Source: Plantago major (taxonomy: Eukaryota; Streptophyta; Magnoliopsida; Lamiales; Plantaginaceae). From it: 64,000 nt of DNA. The position numbers were made by a program, and so were the translations under genes. The notes under the pieces are model-generated. The model ran no database searches, was not told the origin of the DNA, and worked only from the letters and a program-made list of their open reading frames with translations. Shown here piece after piece: positions 1 through 10,633 of this stretch; position 1 is the first letter of the stretch; the number at the start of each line of letters is the position of its first letter. The DNA is taken from NCBI GenBank assembly GCA_026545765.1, contig CM048843.1:84941050-85005049 (forward strand), written 5' to 3'.

Positions 1-111
1 ACCACATTCAGCTCATCGCAGAGAAAAACAAAAGCAAGAAGAACAGTTTAAGAGAAATTCTCTTCGAGCAAAATGCTTACCAAGCACAGCTTCGAGGTAC
101 GGAAACGCCAT
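1..111 (+). other. possible terminal piece of an upstream exon
   Basis: The first 110 bases are less AT-rich than what follows and stay open in one frame, giving a charged peptide containing SLREILFEQNAYQAQLR before a possible GT donor (CGAG then GTACGG). A heptad-like spacing of leucines is visible but too short to assign. The reading continues out of the window to the left, so no family can be named. It could equally be chance open frame. From here to about 320 the DNA is AT-rich with no gene visible. Confidence 0.2.
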
Positions 112-324
112 TGTTGGTGCGAGAGAGGTTATTTTTAGTTTTTGTTAAATGAATGTTCTGGGGAAATGAATTTGTTTATATTAGGGCTAGAGAAGGTTTT
201 AGACAGCAATTAGATAAATACATTAATACATATTTTTTATATATTACATATTAATCCCAATTAAAAATTAGTTGCAAAAAACACCCAAACCTGGCCATTG
301 TATGAATATAAGAATAATACCAGG

Positions 325-332
325 TATAAATA
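325..332 (+). promoter_or_regulatory. TATA box of a plus-strand gene
   Basis: TATAAATA stands about 30 bases before a pyrimidine-rich leader (355-530) of the kind found in plant 5' untranslated regions, beginning with AACCCTAG and rich in TTCTTC and TCTCG. The leader is followed by AT-rich intron-like DNA and then the minisatellite at 896-1712. I infer that it drove the degenerate plus-strand gene whose last open exon is near 1772-2090. No transcript evidence is available. Confidence 0.4.
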
Positions 333-895
333 TACAAAACCATCAGCTAAACCCTAGCTTTCACGCATCATCAGCCGCTTTCTCGTTCTTCTTTCTCGCT
401 CTAGTTTCTATCACCGGAAAAACCGTGAAAACCACCAGAATTCAGCCGTGAAATTCATCAATTCATCTCGCCATTGAAGATTGTGCTCTCACCATTCTCG
501 ATCTGTTGTTATATCTTTCGAAAATAGTAAAAAAACGTGTATACAAAAGGTTCGAACATATCACTGTGGTTTTTTTTATTTGATTGAAAAATAATGCTAG
601 ATAGTTGATCGATCGTGTTGTTACACTGCTACGTATATGTTTTCATGTTTTCGTTGTGATTTTCAGTTGTTGTTGATCGTAGATGAAGGTTTTAGTATGT
701 TTTTCTTGTGATTTTCACTAGTTGTTGATCGTAGATTTTGATTCACCGAGCAAATTATAAACCGAGCTTGCTGATGTACTTGTATAACTTCAAAATACAG
801 GTCATGTTCTATAATATCTTCACTATGTTCTACGCAATTTGTCCCATGATTTCATATTGTAGTTGTTCTGTCACCGTTATTGAGTAATTTTCAAT

Positions 896-1712
896 ATGAT
901 CCATGTTCTCTGCATTACACACCATGTAGCCATGAAAAGTAGTTGGCATGTGGCCAGTAGATACTTGCTAAGATGCCTATCCCATGCTCCCTGTCTTATG
1001 ATCCATGTTCTCTGCATTACACACCATGATGCCAGGAAAAGTAGTTGGCATGTGGCCAGTAGATACTTGTTAAGATGCCTATCCCATGCTCCCTGTCATA
1101 TGATCCATGTTCTCTACATTACACACCATGATGCCACGAAAAGTAGTTGGCATGTGGCCATTAGATACTTGTTAAGATGCATATCCCATGCTCCCTGTCA
1201 TATGATCCATGTTCTCTGCATTACACACCATGATGCCATGAAAAGTAGTTGACATGTGGCCAGTAGATACTTGCTAAGATGCCTAACCCATGCTCCCTGT
1301 CATATGATCCATGTTCTCTGCATTACACAACATGATGCCATGAAAAGTAGTTGACATGTGGCCAGTAGATACTTGCTAAGATGCCTATCCCATGCTCCCT
1401 GTCATATGATCCATGTTCTCTGCATTAAACACCATGATGCCATGAAAAGTAGTTGACATGTGGCCAGTAGAGACTTATTATCATGCCTATCCCATGCTCA
1501 CTGACATATGATCCATGTTCTCTGCATTACACACCGTGATACCCATGAAAAGTAGTTGGCATGTAGCCTGTGGAAACTTGTTAAGATGCCTATACAATGC
1601 TCACTGTCATATAATCCATGTTCTCTGCATTGCACACCATGATACCATGAAAAGTAGTTGGCATGTAGCAGTAGAGAGTTGTTATGATGCCTAACCCATG
1701 ATATGTTCTATC
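896..1712 (+). repeat. minisatellite, about 102-bp unit, eight copies
   Basis: Units begin with ATGATCCATGTTCTCTGCAT at 896, 998, 1100, 1202, 1304, 1406, 1508 and about 1611 (the last slightly altered), and include the phrases AAAAGTAGTTGGCATGTGGCC and CCCATGCTCCCTGTCAT. Copies 1-6 are very similar and copies 7-8 are more diverged, which is the usual pattern of an array grown by unequal exchange. A 118-codon open frame crosses the first units only because the unit length is close to a multiple of three. It lies where a long intron of the plus-strand gene would be. Confidence 0.9.
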
Positions 1713-1771
1713 AATATTATGTTCTATCATCTCATTGATATGTTCTATGCATAGGAATGCATTGCTTGGAG

Positions 1772-2090
1772 GCAACTTATGATTAGGAACTACACAGAAC
1801 TTGTATTAAAGGCAGAAGGGCACATGGATGCTAGAAGGATATTAGAGGGCGGGTACCATCAGAACTTACTAGCTATCAAAGCTATCATTGATGCAACAAC
1901 ATTTACACAATCCCCCACTCAGAAACCATGCCAAACAACATCAACAAGTTGTGCTTCCACAGGAGGAAAAGATCCAGATTATACCAAAACCAAAGGAAGG
2001 AAGCCACAAAAAGTCAAGGGCAAACTTGAAAGGAAGAAGCCAATCAAGAATGAGTTTGGAAACAAACAGCCAAATAAACACTTGATATAG
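1772..2090 (+). CDS. last exon of a degenerate plus-strand gene, unknown function
   Basis: An open frame of about 103 codons begins near 1779 and ends at a TAG at 2088-2090. It encodes a polar peptide starting MIRNYTELVLKAEGHMDARR, then a stretch rich in serine, threonine and proline, then a strongly basic tail (KTKGRKPQKVKGKLERKK). The basic KTKGR tail resembles the end of plant FAR1-related proteins, but the match is too short to claim. The frame is probably entered by splicing after the minisatellite, since no good start context is seen. The DNA after it (2091-2260) is non-coding and leads into a second minisatellite. Confidence 0.35.
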
Positions 2091-2261
2091 TTCATTACTT
2101 TGTGTAATAGTTCACTACTTTGTTGATAGATAATTGTACATCAAACAGAACATGTGACTGTATGTCAACAGTTTTATCATGTGCAAAAACTTAGTTCATA
2201 ACTTTGTTTCTGTATATTTCTTGGAACATGTGAGTTTTTACATGTGCACAAACATCACAAA

Positions 2262-2476
2262 AATTGACAAATGATCTCAACATATTAACCCATGATCTTA
2301 GAGTATCATCCCATGGTTTCAACATATTAACCCATAATCTCAGCATATTAACCCATGATCTCAACATATTAACCCATGATCTCAGAGTATCATCCCATGC
2401 TCTAAACATATGAACCCATGATCTCAACATATTAACCCATGATCTCAGGGTATCATCCCATGATCTCAACATATTA
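2262..2476 (+). repeat. short-unit minisatellite, left part
   Basis: About ten imperfect units of roughly 21-22 bases, core CATGATCTCAACATATTAAC, alternating with variants ending AGAGTATCATCC. The array is interrupted exactly at a TTA by the CACTA element and resumes at 11936. An open frame on the minus strand (2191-2472, repeats of MLRSWVN) is a by-product of the unit and not a gene. Confidence 0.85.
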
Positions 2477-2499
2477 CACTACAAAATCGGGTGCAGAAG

Positions 2500-2780
2500 C
2501 GGCGGATAGATCTGCTGCATCAGACCGATCCGCTGCAGCCCGGCGACGGATAGAAATTCGCCGCCCACCGAGCTGTGGAGACGGATAAATAATCCGTCGT
2601 CCAATTCGCGACGGATTATCATTTTTGACTTTTTTATTTTTTTTAAAATCGATTATTGGCGACGGATAGATAGATTCTATCCGTCGTTAAATTGGGCGAC
2701 GGATAGAAGCGATCCGTCGCCCAATATATTATTTGAATTAGTGACGGAATCTGAAATTCCGTCACTAATTCCGTCACTAA
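2500..2780. repeat. left subterminal repeats of CACTA copy 1
   Basis: The short motif GACGGATA and its inverse TATCCGTC occur many times here, often as back-to-back palindromes such as GACGGATAGA...TCTATCCGTC, followed by several ATTCCGTCACTA units. In En/Spm elements this type of array binds the TnpA-like accessory protein. The matching array at the right end is at 11560-11905. Confidence 0.85.
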
Positions 2781-3640
2781 TTTTTTTTTTAAATTTTGTT
2801 TTTTTCCATATTAATCCTTGTTTTTCATAGTTCACCTATTTAATCAATATAATGTTCGATAATAAATCAATAATACGGAAAATATTTCAATAAATGATAG
2901 GGTCATTTACATATACACCCCCTGCTAGATAGGCCAATTACAGATACATACCCGCTATTTGAACAATTACATATAAACCCAATTTCCACTTAGGCCGTGA
3001 TTGACGTGTGACACAAACTGACGTGGCTGCTTGCTTGGCGTGATGTGGCGTGATGTGGATGAAATAAAAAGAAAAAAGAAAAGCTAAAAGATGGGATATT
3101 CTGTAATAAACATAAGACGTATCGTCTTCTTCTTCATTCACCATGAAACAAAAAACCACCATACTCTCCTCTGTAACCCTAGTGAAGGCGATCTCCACAT
3201 AATCGACACTATTGAGATCTTTCTTCAGTATTATCGTTTGCTTAATCGTTGCTGGGAGGACTTATCAATTTCGGGGAAGAAAGGCTAGGGTTTTGCTGCT
3301 GAGATTCGACATCAGAACTGGGTGAGTAATGTTTCTTCAATTTTGGTGTCTATTTATGGTTAGTATACTTTAAAACGTTGCTAGATGTGAGCAATTTCAC
3401 ATAAGATGATTATTGGTGCACAAAACTAGGGTTTTGAACGTAAAAGATGGGTTTTTGTTAATTTTGTTGGCAGCGTGAAAATTGAGGCTTGAATCTGGTT
3501 TTTTGTTTATGTTTAGAAGATTTGTAGCTTACTATTTCATAAAACAAGACACCTAGTTTGAATAGTGTGTGTGCAAATGTCTAATTTTTCATTATGCAGT
3601 GCCTAAGATGTGTTATTTGAATTTTGTGTTGGCAGGTACA

Positions 3641-4374
3641 ATGGGTGAATACAACATCAGGGTTCATGTTAACAAGGACCTGTACATGATCGAGCGTGCT
3701 AAAAAGTCGAGGTATACTCATCTAAAACTCATGAATGAAGTTAGAAGTCTAGCTTTAGATAACCTTGGTTCTGATGATAATTTAGCATTCACTATGAAAT
3801 GTGATGTGGATGATAGCTATGATCAACTAGAAATACTCTCTGATGATGATGTTAGGCAAATGTTTGATAGAAACAGTAAGTATATGGAGGTTGAGTTGCA
3901 TATTGAAACATCATAGGCTATCCCTTTAGCTATTAAACCAAGTTCTAACAAAAACAAAATGTTTCAGTCTATGTGGGATGATTCTACTTTTGATCCTGCT
4001 TTTGTGCCAAATCCCTGTACTTATAAAGCACCCCCTCATCATAGTAGGCCATTTAAGTCTAGGAGATGTAAGAAGAAGCCCCCCCCCCCCTACAGATCAT
4101 GAGTATGTGGACTTGACATTAGATAGTGATGATGATGTTGATCAAACTCAAACACATGCACCAACTCCTACTGAAACACCTGTGCAAAATGATCCACCCA
4201 CCACTGTGCCATCTCCTCCACACACTAATGTGCCATCTCCTCCACCCTCCCATGTGCCATCTCCCCCACCTACTACTACTACTACTGTGCCATCTCCACC
4301 ACCCTCCCCTGTGCCATCTCTCCCACACTCCTCTGTGCCATCTCCTCCACCCTCCCCTGTCCCATCTCCCCCAC

Positions 4375-4439
<65 letters not shown>

Positions 4440-7384
4440 GTGCCATCTCCTCCCATTATTGTGCCATCTCCTCCCACTACTGTGCAACCTCCACCTCCCA
4501 CCACTGTGCCATCTCCACCTCCCACTACAAGACCATCTCCACCTACTACTACTACTACTGTGCCATCTCCACCACCAGTACAGTCACAGTCCCCTAATGT
4601 TTACATACCAGAAATGCATGTTGATGTTCTGTATAAGGATCATGAAATTGATGATGAGATGCTAAGCAGTTTCAATCTTGAGGACTTCATGACAAATTTG
4701 TACAATCAAAACCAATCTTTGGTACTTATGCCACTCAAAGAAAACACCAAATGCAAAGTCAACTTGTAGCAGTACACCTTCTAAAACACCAACCAAGCCA
4801 AGTCCCTCTAAGAATGCAAGGAAATCAGGTCCTTCTAATGAAGATGGGATTGATTTTGAGGAAGATGAACCCAAGTCTCACTACTTGTATGATTCAGAGG
4901 ATGAAGAAATTGGGTTCTTCAAGGTTCCAAGCCAAAAGGAACCAATTGAGGATGATGACTCAGGGGCTGATGATGAGTCTGAAAATGCTAAAGGTGGTGG
5001 AATTGGTGAGCAGGCTGATCAAGGTGAATATGTCATTGATAATAGTGATGAGAGTGAGGATGAAACTGCTAGGCAATGTAGTGACTCTGAGTGGGTGGGT
5101 GATGAATTTCAGAGAGATAACACTGAGTGGGACAAGGATTTCACCATTGGTGAAACATTTACTGGCATCAATGAGTTGAGAGGCAGATTGAAAGAATTTG
5201 CAATCAAGGTTGGGTTTAAATGCAAAAGGATAAAGAATGAAGTTGCTAGATTCACAGCCATATGCCTTGGAAATGGATGTCAGTGGAGGTTACATTGTAG
5301 CTCAATGGCAGATAAGAAGACTATGGTGGTGAAGACTTATAATGGAAAGCATACATGTATCAAGAATGTCAATGAAAAGGAGGCTGACCAACATTGGCTT
5401 GCATCTAAGGTAAATTTGAAATCATTCTCTATACTTGTATCAATTCAATTTATCAAGTACTCACTGTGATATACTGTATTTGTAGGTTCTTGAGGAGTTG
5501 AAGACAAATCCCACAATGGATGCATATAAACTCATTGCATGGGCAACTAAAAAGCTTGGAGTGACAGTGCCCTATATGAGAATGTATAGGGCCAGATGGT
5601 TGGCAATTGACAAATTAGGGGGTAATCAAGAAGAGGGATTTGCTCTAATGCCAAAGTATGTGCAAATGCTTAGAAGGACAAATCCAGGCAGTGTGGTGGA
5701 GCTGCAAAGGGACTTGGAACAGATTGAAAGGGGACCTTTGTTCAAAAGAGTATTTCTGGGAATAGATGCACTTAAGAGAGGATTCTTGGCTGGATGTGCA
5801 CCATTTATCTTCTTTGATGGATGCCATCTAAGAGGAAAATATGGAGGGTACTTATTGAGTGCAGTTGGTCAAGATCCAGACTTTGGAATCTTTCCATTGG
5901 CTATGGCAGTAGTGGAGAGTGAAAACAAGGACAGTTGGGGTTTCTTCCTACATTGCCTAACACAAATGTTGGGACCATTTGATCTAGCTCAACATTGGCA
6001 CTTTATGGCTGATAGGCAGAAGGTAACTTCTCAAACTTCCATTTCATTCTATATACTTGTGGACATTCCATTTACTTATGATGTATTTAATGTGTTCTAT
6101 TGTATTATAGGGACTTGTACCTGCAATAGAGGAAATCTGCCCAACAGTTGTCAATAGAAAGTGTGCCAAACACATCTATGACAACTTCAAACTCAAGTGG
6201 TCTGCCAAGGAGTTGAGAAGGTTTTTCTGGCAAGCCTCTACTGCCTTTACTTCTTATAGTTTTAATAAGGCCATGAATAGAATTAAGTCTGTAAAACCTG
6301 AGGCATATGATTGGTTGATGAATATTCCCTTAGGTCATTGGGCTAGACATTCCTTTGACACAAATGTTAAGGTAGATCATGTGACTAATAATTGTAGTGA
6401 GAGTTTCAATGCATGGGTTGAACCAGTTAGGGCCTTCTCTATATACAACATTCTTGAGGGACTTAGACAACAAATTATGAAAAGAATCACAGTTAGAAGG
6501 AGAAAGGGTGCCAATTGCCAGTCTGTTCTCATGCCTAGAGTGTTGCATGAGATGAATGACATTTATGGGAAGTCTAGAAACTGTAGGCTTGTCACTGAAG
6601 CTGGGAGAATATTTGAAGTTGAGGACTTAAGTTTTAGGTTCATTTGTAATTTGGATGAGAGGACATGTGACTGCAAAAGGTGGGACATTAGTGGGATACC
6701 ATGTAGACATGCATGGTTGGCAATTCAGGAGTGTAGAGAAGATCATGTGAACTATTTGTCAGTCAATCACACTAAGGCTGCATACATGAGGGCTTATGAC
6801 ATTGTGATGAATCCTGTGCCTCAATCTCAATTCTGGCCAAATGATCTAACTGAGGATGTGTGTAAGCCACCTGATGTAAGAAGGCACATTGGAAGACCTG
6901 TTGAGCAAAGGATTAGACATCCAAGTGAGCCTCCCAAACCTTCCAAACTCACCTGTAACTGAGAGCACCAATCAAGTGCAGTGAATGTGGAGCAACTGGA
7001 CATAACAAGAGGAAATGTGTAAGCATTCACAACTCTTTAACTTTATGTCATTAGTTGTACCATGTATTTTTTGCCTATTTGTGATATGTTACCTATTGTT
7101 TGATTCAAATAGCCTAAAAAGAAAACTGGAACAAGTGGTGGAGCTGGTCCAAGTAATGGAGCTGGTACAAGTACTGCAACTGGTGCAACAAAGGTAATTT
7201 GGCTCCTATTAACTCCAATACAGTTTGCCTAATGATTTTGTTATGTGCTTATAATGTCATTTAATTGTAGAAAAAAAGAAAGACAACTGCAACAGGACCA
7301 TCTAAGAGGAGGAAGGGGAAATCTGCTGCTAGTGGTGGAGAACAACAATCAAGCCAGCCCATGACTCAGCCTGATTATGTTTGA
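3641..7384 (+). pseudogene. MULE transposase (MuDR/MURA type), degenerate
   Basis: Would encode the transposase that cuts and moves the surrounding element. Parts in order: an N-terminal PB1-like region (MGEYNIRVHVNK, ATG at 3641 after a leader intron ending GGCAG); an acidic linker with a Pro/Thr low-complexity block (about 4195-4580); the plant MuDR DNA-binding domain (about 5130-5409, FKCKRIKNEV and CQWRLHCSS); the MULE catalytic domain (exon from 5486, with FIFFDGCHLRGKYGG and AMAVVESENKDSWGFFL); a SWIM zinc finger (CDCKRWDISGIPCRHAW near 6670-6720); a CCHC knuckle (CSECGATGHNKRKC near 6977-7018); and a Lys-rich tail ending in TGA at 7382-7384. Introns with GT-AG ends lie at 5410-5485, about 6021-6110, about 7019-7111 and about 7195-7270. 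Lesions: an in-frame TAG at 3914-3916, a slip in the C run at 4081-4090, frame changes near 4765 and near 6958. Confidence 0.85.
4374..4439 (+). repeat. (ACT)n trinucleotide microsatellite inside the MULE gene
   Basis: About 22 ACT triplets, read as polythreonine in the transposase frame, within a longer block of CCATCTCCTCCACC-like units that reads as VPSPP repeats. The block is translated in several overlapping open frames on both strands, which are shadows. Because it is a run of triplets, length change here would keep the frame. Confidence 0.95.
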
Positions 7385-7626
7385 ATTTATGTTTATCTGT
7401 TTGAAACTGTGTTTATTTGAATATTGGTCCATTCTAAACTTGTTAGGCTATGTCCTTTTGGCAGAATTCTGAAGTTGATTTGGATTTTGATTAAGCCTTG
7501 ATCAGTTATGTTATTTAGCCTTGTAAACTGAAGTTGATTTGGATTTTTATGGAATGGTATTTCTCATTTTGGATTCATAAATTCCATACATCTGATACTT
7601 GCTTACCTACCATATATAATACTTGC
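7385..7626. other. non-coding spacer between the two convergent MULE genes
   Basis: AT-rich 240-base spacer between the plus-strand transposase stop and the minus-strand zinc finger stop. It contains two similar phrases (GAAGTTGATTTGGATTTT at about 7471 and 7531) but no further open frame. Presumably it holds both polyadenylation regions. Confidence 0.4.
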
Positions 7627-7971
7627 TTAGCTAATAATCTTCAAGATCAAACAACCTAAGAATACACCAAACAACACTAGGTTAATTGCTACAAGTTTTC
7701 TAAGCAAACCATCTGGATCCTCAATTTTTCGCATTGCAACTTCATTTCTCATAGTGCTTGACTCCCCATACTCCTGTGATTGTTGTTGAGAAACTCCAAT
7801 ATTATCATCCAAGTTCTACCAATGAGAGAAACCATGTTGAGGGCAACGATAGTACAATCTGCCATTGTTCTTCGTGCTATTGGAAGTTACCACCATGCAA
7901 TACCTTTGGCAATTGAAATCTCGACAGAAAGCAGCCCTTCTATCATTGGAACATGAGCCATTGTTTGCCAT
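7627..7971 (-). pseudogene. GRF-type zinc finger membrane-anchored protein, one in-frame stop
   Basis: From an ATG at 7971 the frame reads MANNGSCSNDRRAAFC and then a GRF-like finger: CQRYCMVVTSNSTKNNGRLYY followed by RCPQHGFSHW. A TAG at 7816-7818 follows directly, and the same frame then continues with a polar segment (NLDDNIGVSQQQSQEYGESS), a short charged stretch and a hydrophobic C-terminal segment (LVLFGVFLGCLILKII) that looks like one membrane helix, ending at 7627. GRF finger plus helix is a common architecture of small plant proteins found with MULEs. Its role is unknown. An upstream ATG at 8061 is possible, but the one at 7971 fits the domain better. The stop may be a point mutation from a sense codon such as CAG or TGG. 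Confidence 0.6.
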
Positions 7972-8074
7972 TGAGAAGATGTGTATCAATTTAGTAAGAT
8001 TGGATGAAGAAAAGTGGTGCAAAATGGGGAAAGAAGCCCTATTTAAAGGCCAAAAGTTCAAAAAAAAAAAAAAG

Positions 8075-8262
8075 GCTAGTAACGGCTAGTTTTTTTTGAA
8101 AATTTCAAAATCAATTACATATGAACCCAGCCACTAACAATTCAATTACATATAACCCGCACGTGTATGCTAGTAACGGCTAGTTTTTTTTTGAAAATTT
8201 CAAAATCAATTACATATGAACCCAGCCACTAACAATTCAATTACATATAACCCGCGCGTGTA
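8075..8262 (+). repeat. 94-bp tandem duplication near the right end of the MULE
   Basis: Two nearly identical units starting GCTAGTAACGGCTAG at 8075 and 8169, each containing AATTACATATGAACCCAGCC and AATTACATATAACCCGC. The units resemble the terminal repeats of the element, so the right terminal region has grown by internal duplication. No coding potential. Confidence 0.88.
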
Positions 8263-9639
8263 TGTCAAACACTAACCAATTGCCTTGCCAAATTGATTTT
8301 CAAAACAATTACATATAAACCCAGCTTATTTGGCAAATATAATGACATGGCAGTCCATGTCATCAAGAGGCGTGTGCCTCCAGCCATGGTCCGAGCTGAC
8401 TGAGCCTCCGGCGTTGACTAATGGGTTTATATGTAATTAGATCTAACACTCAGTTCATTTTTTGGAATCATTTGTAATTGTTCAAATAGCGGGTACTAAT
8501 TTGTAAAGAGACCATCTAGCAGGGGTGGGTTTTGTAATTATCTGTAAATGATAAATAAAAAATGTAATATCCGAATAAGTCTAAATTATCCGAACAAGTG
8601 TAAATCTAATAAATCTGAACGTACATAGTACATATACATAACTAGCTACCAGACGGGGGTGGGTGCTGGCCGAACCGGGACATGAACTGCTCCATCTGTA
8701 ACCGAAGGCGCTCGTTCTCCTCCCTTCGTTCTCTGTCGCGCCGCTCCATCTCTTGAGTTAGAGCTGCAACCTGTTCCCGGACCTGCGACTGCACCATTTC
8801 CGAGACCTGGTCCTGTGTGTAAACCGGACGTCTAGACTGCTGGGATGATGATGAGGAGCACCCCGGACAAGCCAAGCACAAACCGAGGCTCCCGAGTCCA
8901 TATATTCGTCCTTTGATGTCCGGTTTGTTGACCTCTAGGAAGCTGTTGTCAACTTGTTCAGTTGACAACACATCACTCGTCTCTTCCTCCTGCCTCGCTA
9001 CCTGAGCATCAACCTCAGCCTGAAATCGTAAATAGCAAATATCATGATCGCCATCGTTTTCAAAAATAACTTGTAATAGTGTACAAATATGAACTTTAAG
9101 CAACATAAACATACCGCAATAGACGAGGCCCGACAGTCGGTCCATACCCCGCCCTTCTACTTGGCCTTCTTGAAGATGTCATACTTGGATGTCACCTCCC
9201 CCCGTGAGATCTGAACAACATATATAGTCAACAATTTATCATCTCACAAGTAATAGAGCAGAGACACAATACATACACGCAATGCTAGATTGAAAAAAAC
9301 ATATATATACTTACCGATTGGTAATAATCAGTGAGAGTAGATCGCCTCCCAAGGTGGTGAACGGCCCTTCCTGCCGCATCAGACTGAGACGCCCGGTTCT
9401 GTCTGTTGATGTAGGCATTGTCCTGGACATCAGTTCGGCGCCAGTAGGCATCCCAAAGGGCCCACTCCGCTGCATCAACCTGTGGAGGCATTGGGCCATT
9501 CCGATCCCGAATGGCCTTCCAAGTACAGACCATATCCTCAGAGCTTTAGATCCCACGCCTCGTACACACGCCAGATCTGTGGGATCAATCTGGGAATGAA
9601 GTACTCCTTCTACATTCTCAATTTCATACAACATCCAAA

Positions 9640-9640
<1 letters not shown>

Positions 9641-9712
<72 letters not shown>
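9641..9712. repeat. (TA)n microsatellite in an intron of the CACTA gene
   Basis: About 35 uninterrupted TA dinucleotides in copy 1. The same place in copy 2 (near 48103) has only ordinary sequence, so the run expanded after the two copies parted. Confidence 0.97.
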
Positions 9713-9713
<1 letters not shown>

Positions 9714-9754
9714 CGTCACCATGTTACATCAATTTAATAAGATACAACAACATA

Positions 9755-9932
9755 ACAGATATGGTGACTAACATATCACCCAAACAAAGTGGCTAACATA
9801 CCACTCACATATAGTGGCTAACATACCACTCACATTGTCCTAAATTTTACTAACACAATGGTGACTAACATATCACCCAAATAAAGTGGCTAACATACCA
9901 CTCACATACAGTGGCTAACATACCACTCATAT
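9755..9932. repeat. TGGCTAACATACCACTCACA repeats in the CACTA intron
   Basis: Four TGGCTAACATACCACTCA units and two TGGTGACTAACATATCACCC units, about 25 bases apart. They occur almost unchanged at 48157-48331 in copy 2. Each unit is a partial inverted repeat (AGTGG...CCACT), so the block can form small stems. Confidence 0.85.
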
Positions 9933-10633
9933 TAAAACGATTATAATAACAAATAAAGGAATGCCATATTTTAACTTACCCTTAGCTCATCAAAGTACTC
10001 GGCCCTCATGCGGTCCGAGATGTGAGACCAACACTCACCACTCTGCCCCGGTGGCTCTCTCCTGCTCCGGAAGATGTCACCTAGTTTGTTGTGGACCTCC
10101 CGAGGCCATAAACTGTTGTCAATGTATAAGATACAAGAAACAAATATATATTACTTTAGTACAACAATTTATACTTGTCAACTATCATAAGTTATGTTTT
10201 ACATATTTAAGAAGAATGTATAATACTTACTTGGCAGGACCAAGAGGAAAAATCACAGGCAACCCGTCCCACGTGACGTTGGAATTCAGTGGATCAAACA
10301 CGAGGTAGGGACAATCGTCATGGTCACCGTCCAGTATGTGTCCGGGCGGAATGGTAGAGCCCTATTGCTATCACGATGGGGGGTCTCAGAATCGAGACTA
10401 CGCTACGACCACCGGAGCCATCATCGTCCTTCGACCTCACCCAAAGACTATCATGCGGTCGGGGGAGGGGACGATAGGTGGACTTCCTCTGTCGCGGCAT
10501 CTACAAAAACATGTAATAAATACAATAAAATGTGTTAGTACGAGTTATAATACAGAACAAATTATAAGAACACATATAATTACTCATAGGTTATCAACTA
10601 CTAACTAGTTATAATACACATAATATACCGTTA

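Larger units (their letters stand above)
2900..8544 (+). mobile_element. Mutator-like element (MULE) nested in CACTA copy 1
   Basis: The two ends are inverted repeats. Reading inward, GGGTCATTTACATATACACC on the left aligns without gaps with CAGATAATTACAAAACCCAC on the right, and both continue CCCTGCTAGAT and later TACCCGCTATTTGAACAATTA. Both sides are flanked by the identical 9-mer TAAATGATA (2891-2899 and 8545-8553), the duplication length expected of Mutator elements. CACTA copy 2 has the corresponding unoccupied 9 bases TAAATTTTG at 46975-46983. The element carries a transposase gene on the plus strand (3641-7384) and a second gene on the minus strand (7627-7971). Both have lesions, so this copy is probably inactive. 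Confidence 0.92.
8642..10500 (-). pseudogene. CACTA accessory gene (Transposase_24, Ptta/En/Spm type), copy 1
   Basis: Encodes a relative of the DNA-binding accessory proteins of En/Spm elements, which recognise the subterminal repeats and cooperate with the catalytic TnpD. Exons on the minus strand: about 10500-10231 (starts MPRQRKSTYRP), about 10114-9980 (LWPREVHNKLGDIFR in copy 2), about 9620-9318 (core domain, WKAIRDRNGPMPPQVDAAEW and LGRRSTLTDYYQS), about 9210-9120 and 9019-8642 (coiled-coil tail RDRERREENERLRLQMEQF). Relative to copy 2 the first exon and the core exon contain frame changes, so the gene is probably dead. The gene sits between the nested MULE and the right subterminal repeats. 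Confidence 0.75.

Noticed and set aside
896-1252. 118-codon open frame with repeated HVLCITHHDA
   Set aside because: It is only the translation of the 102-bp minisatellite; no start context, no splice signals, and later units break the frame.
896-1712. CRISPR-like array
   Set aside because: Contiguous diverged units without unique spacers, in a plant genome; a minisatellite.
2191-2472. Minus-strand open frame of MLRSWVN repeats
   Set aside because: By-product of the 21-bp minisatellite unit, ending exactly at the CACTA insertion.
4119-4665. Open frames on both strands giving poly-Ser, poly-Gly/Val and Leu-rich proteins
   Set aside because: Shadows of the (ACT)n and CCATCTCCTCC repeats inside the MULE gene.
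9285-9796. Plus-strand open frames across the CACTA core exon and the TA run
   Set aside because: Opposite-strand shadows of the Transposase_24 exon; one is extended only by the (TA)n microsatellite.
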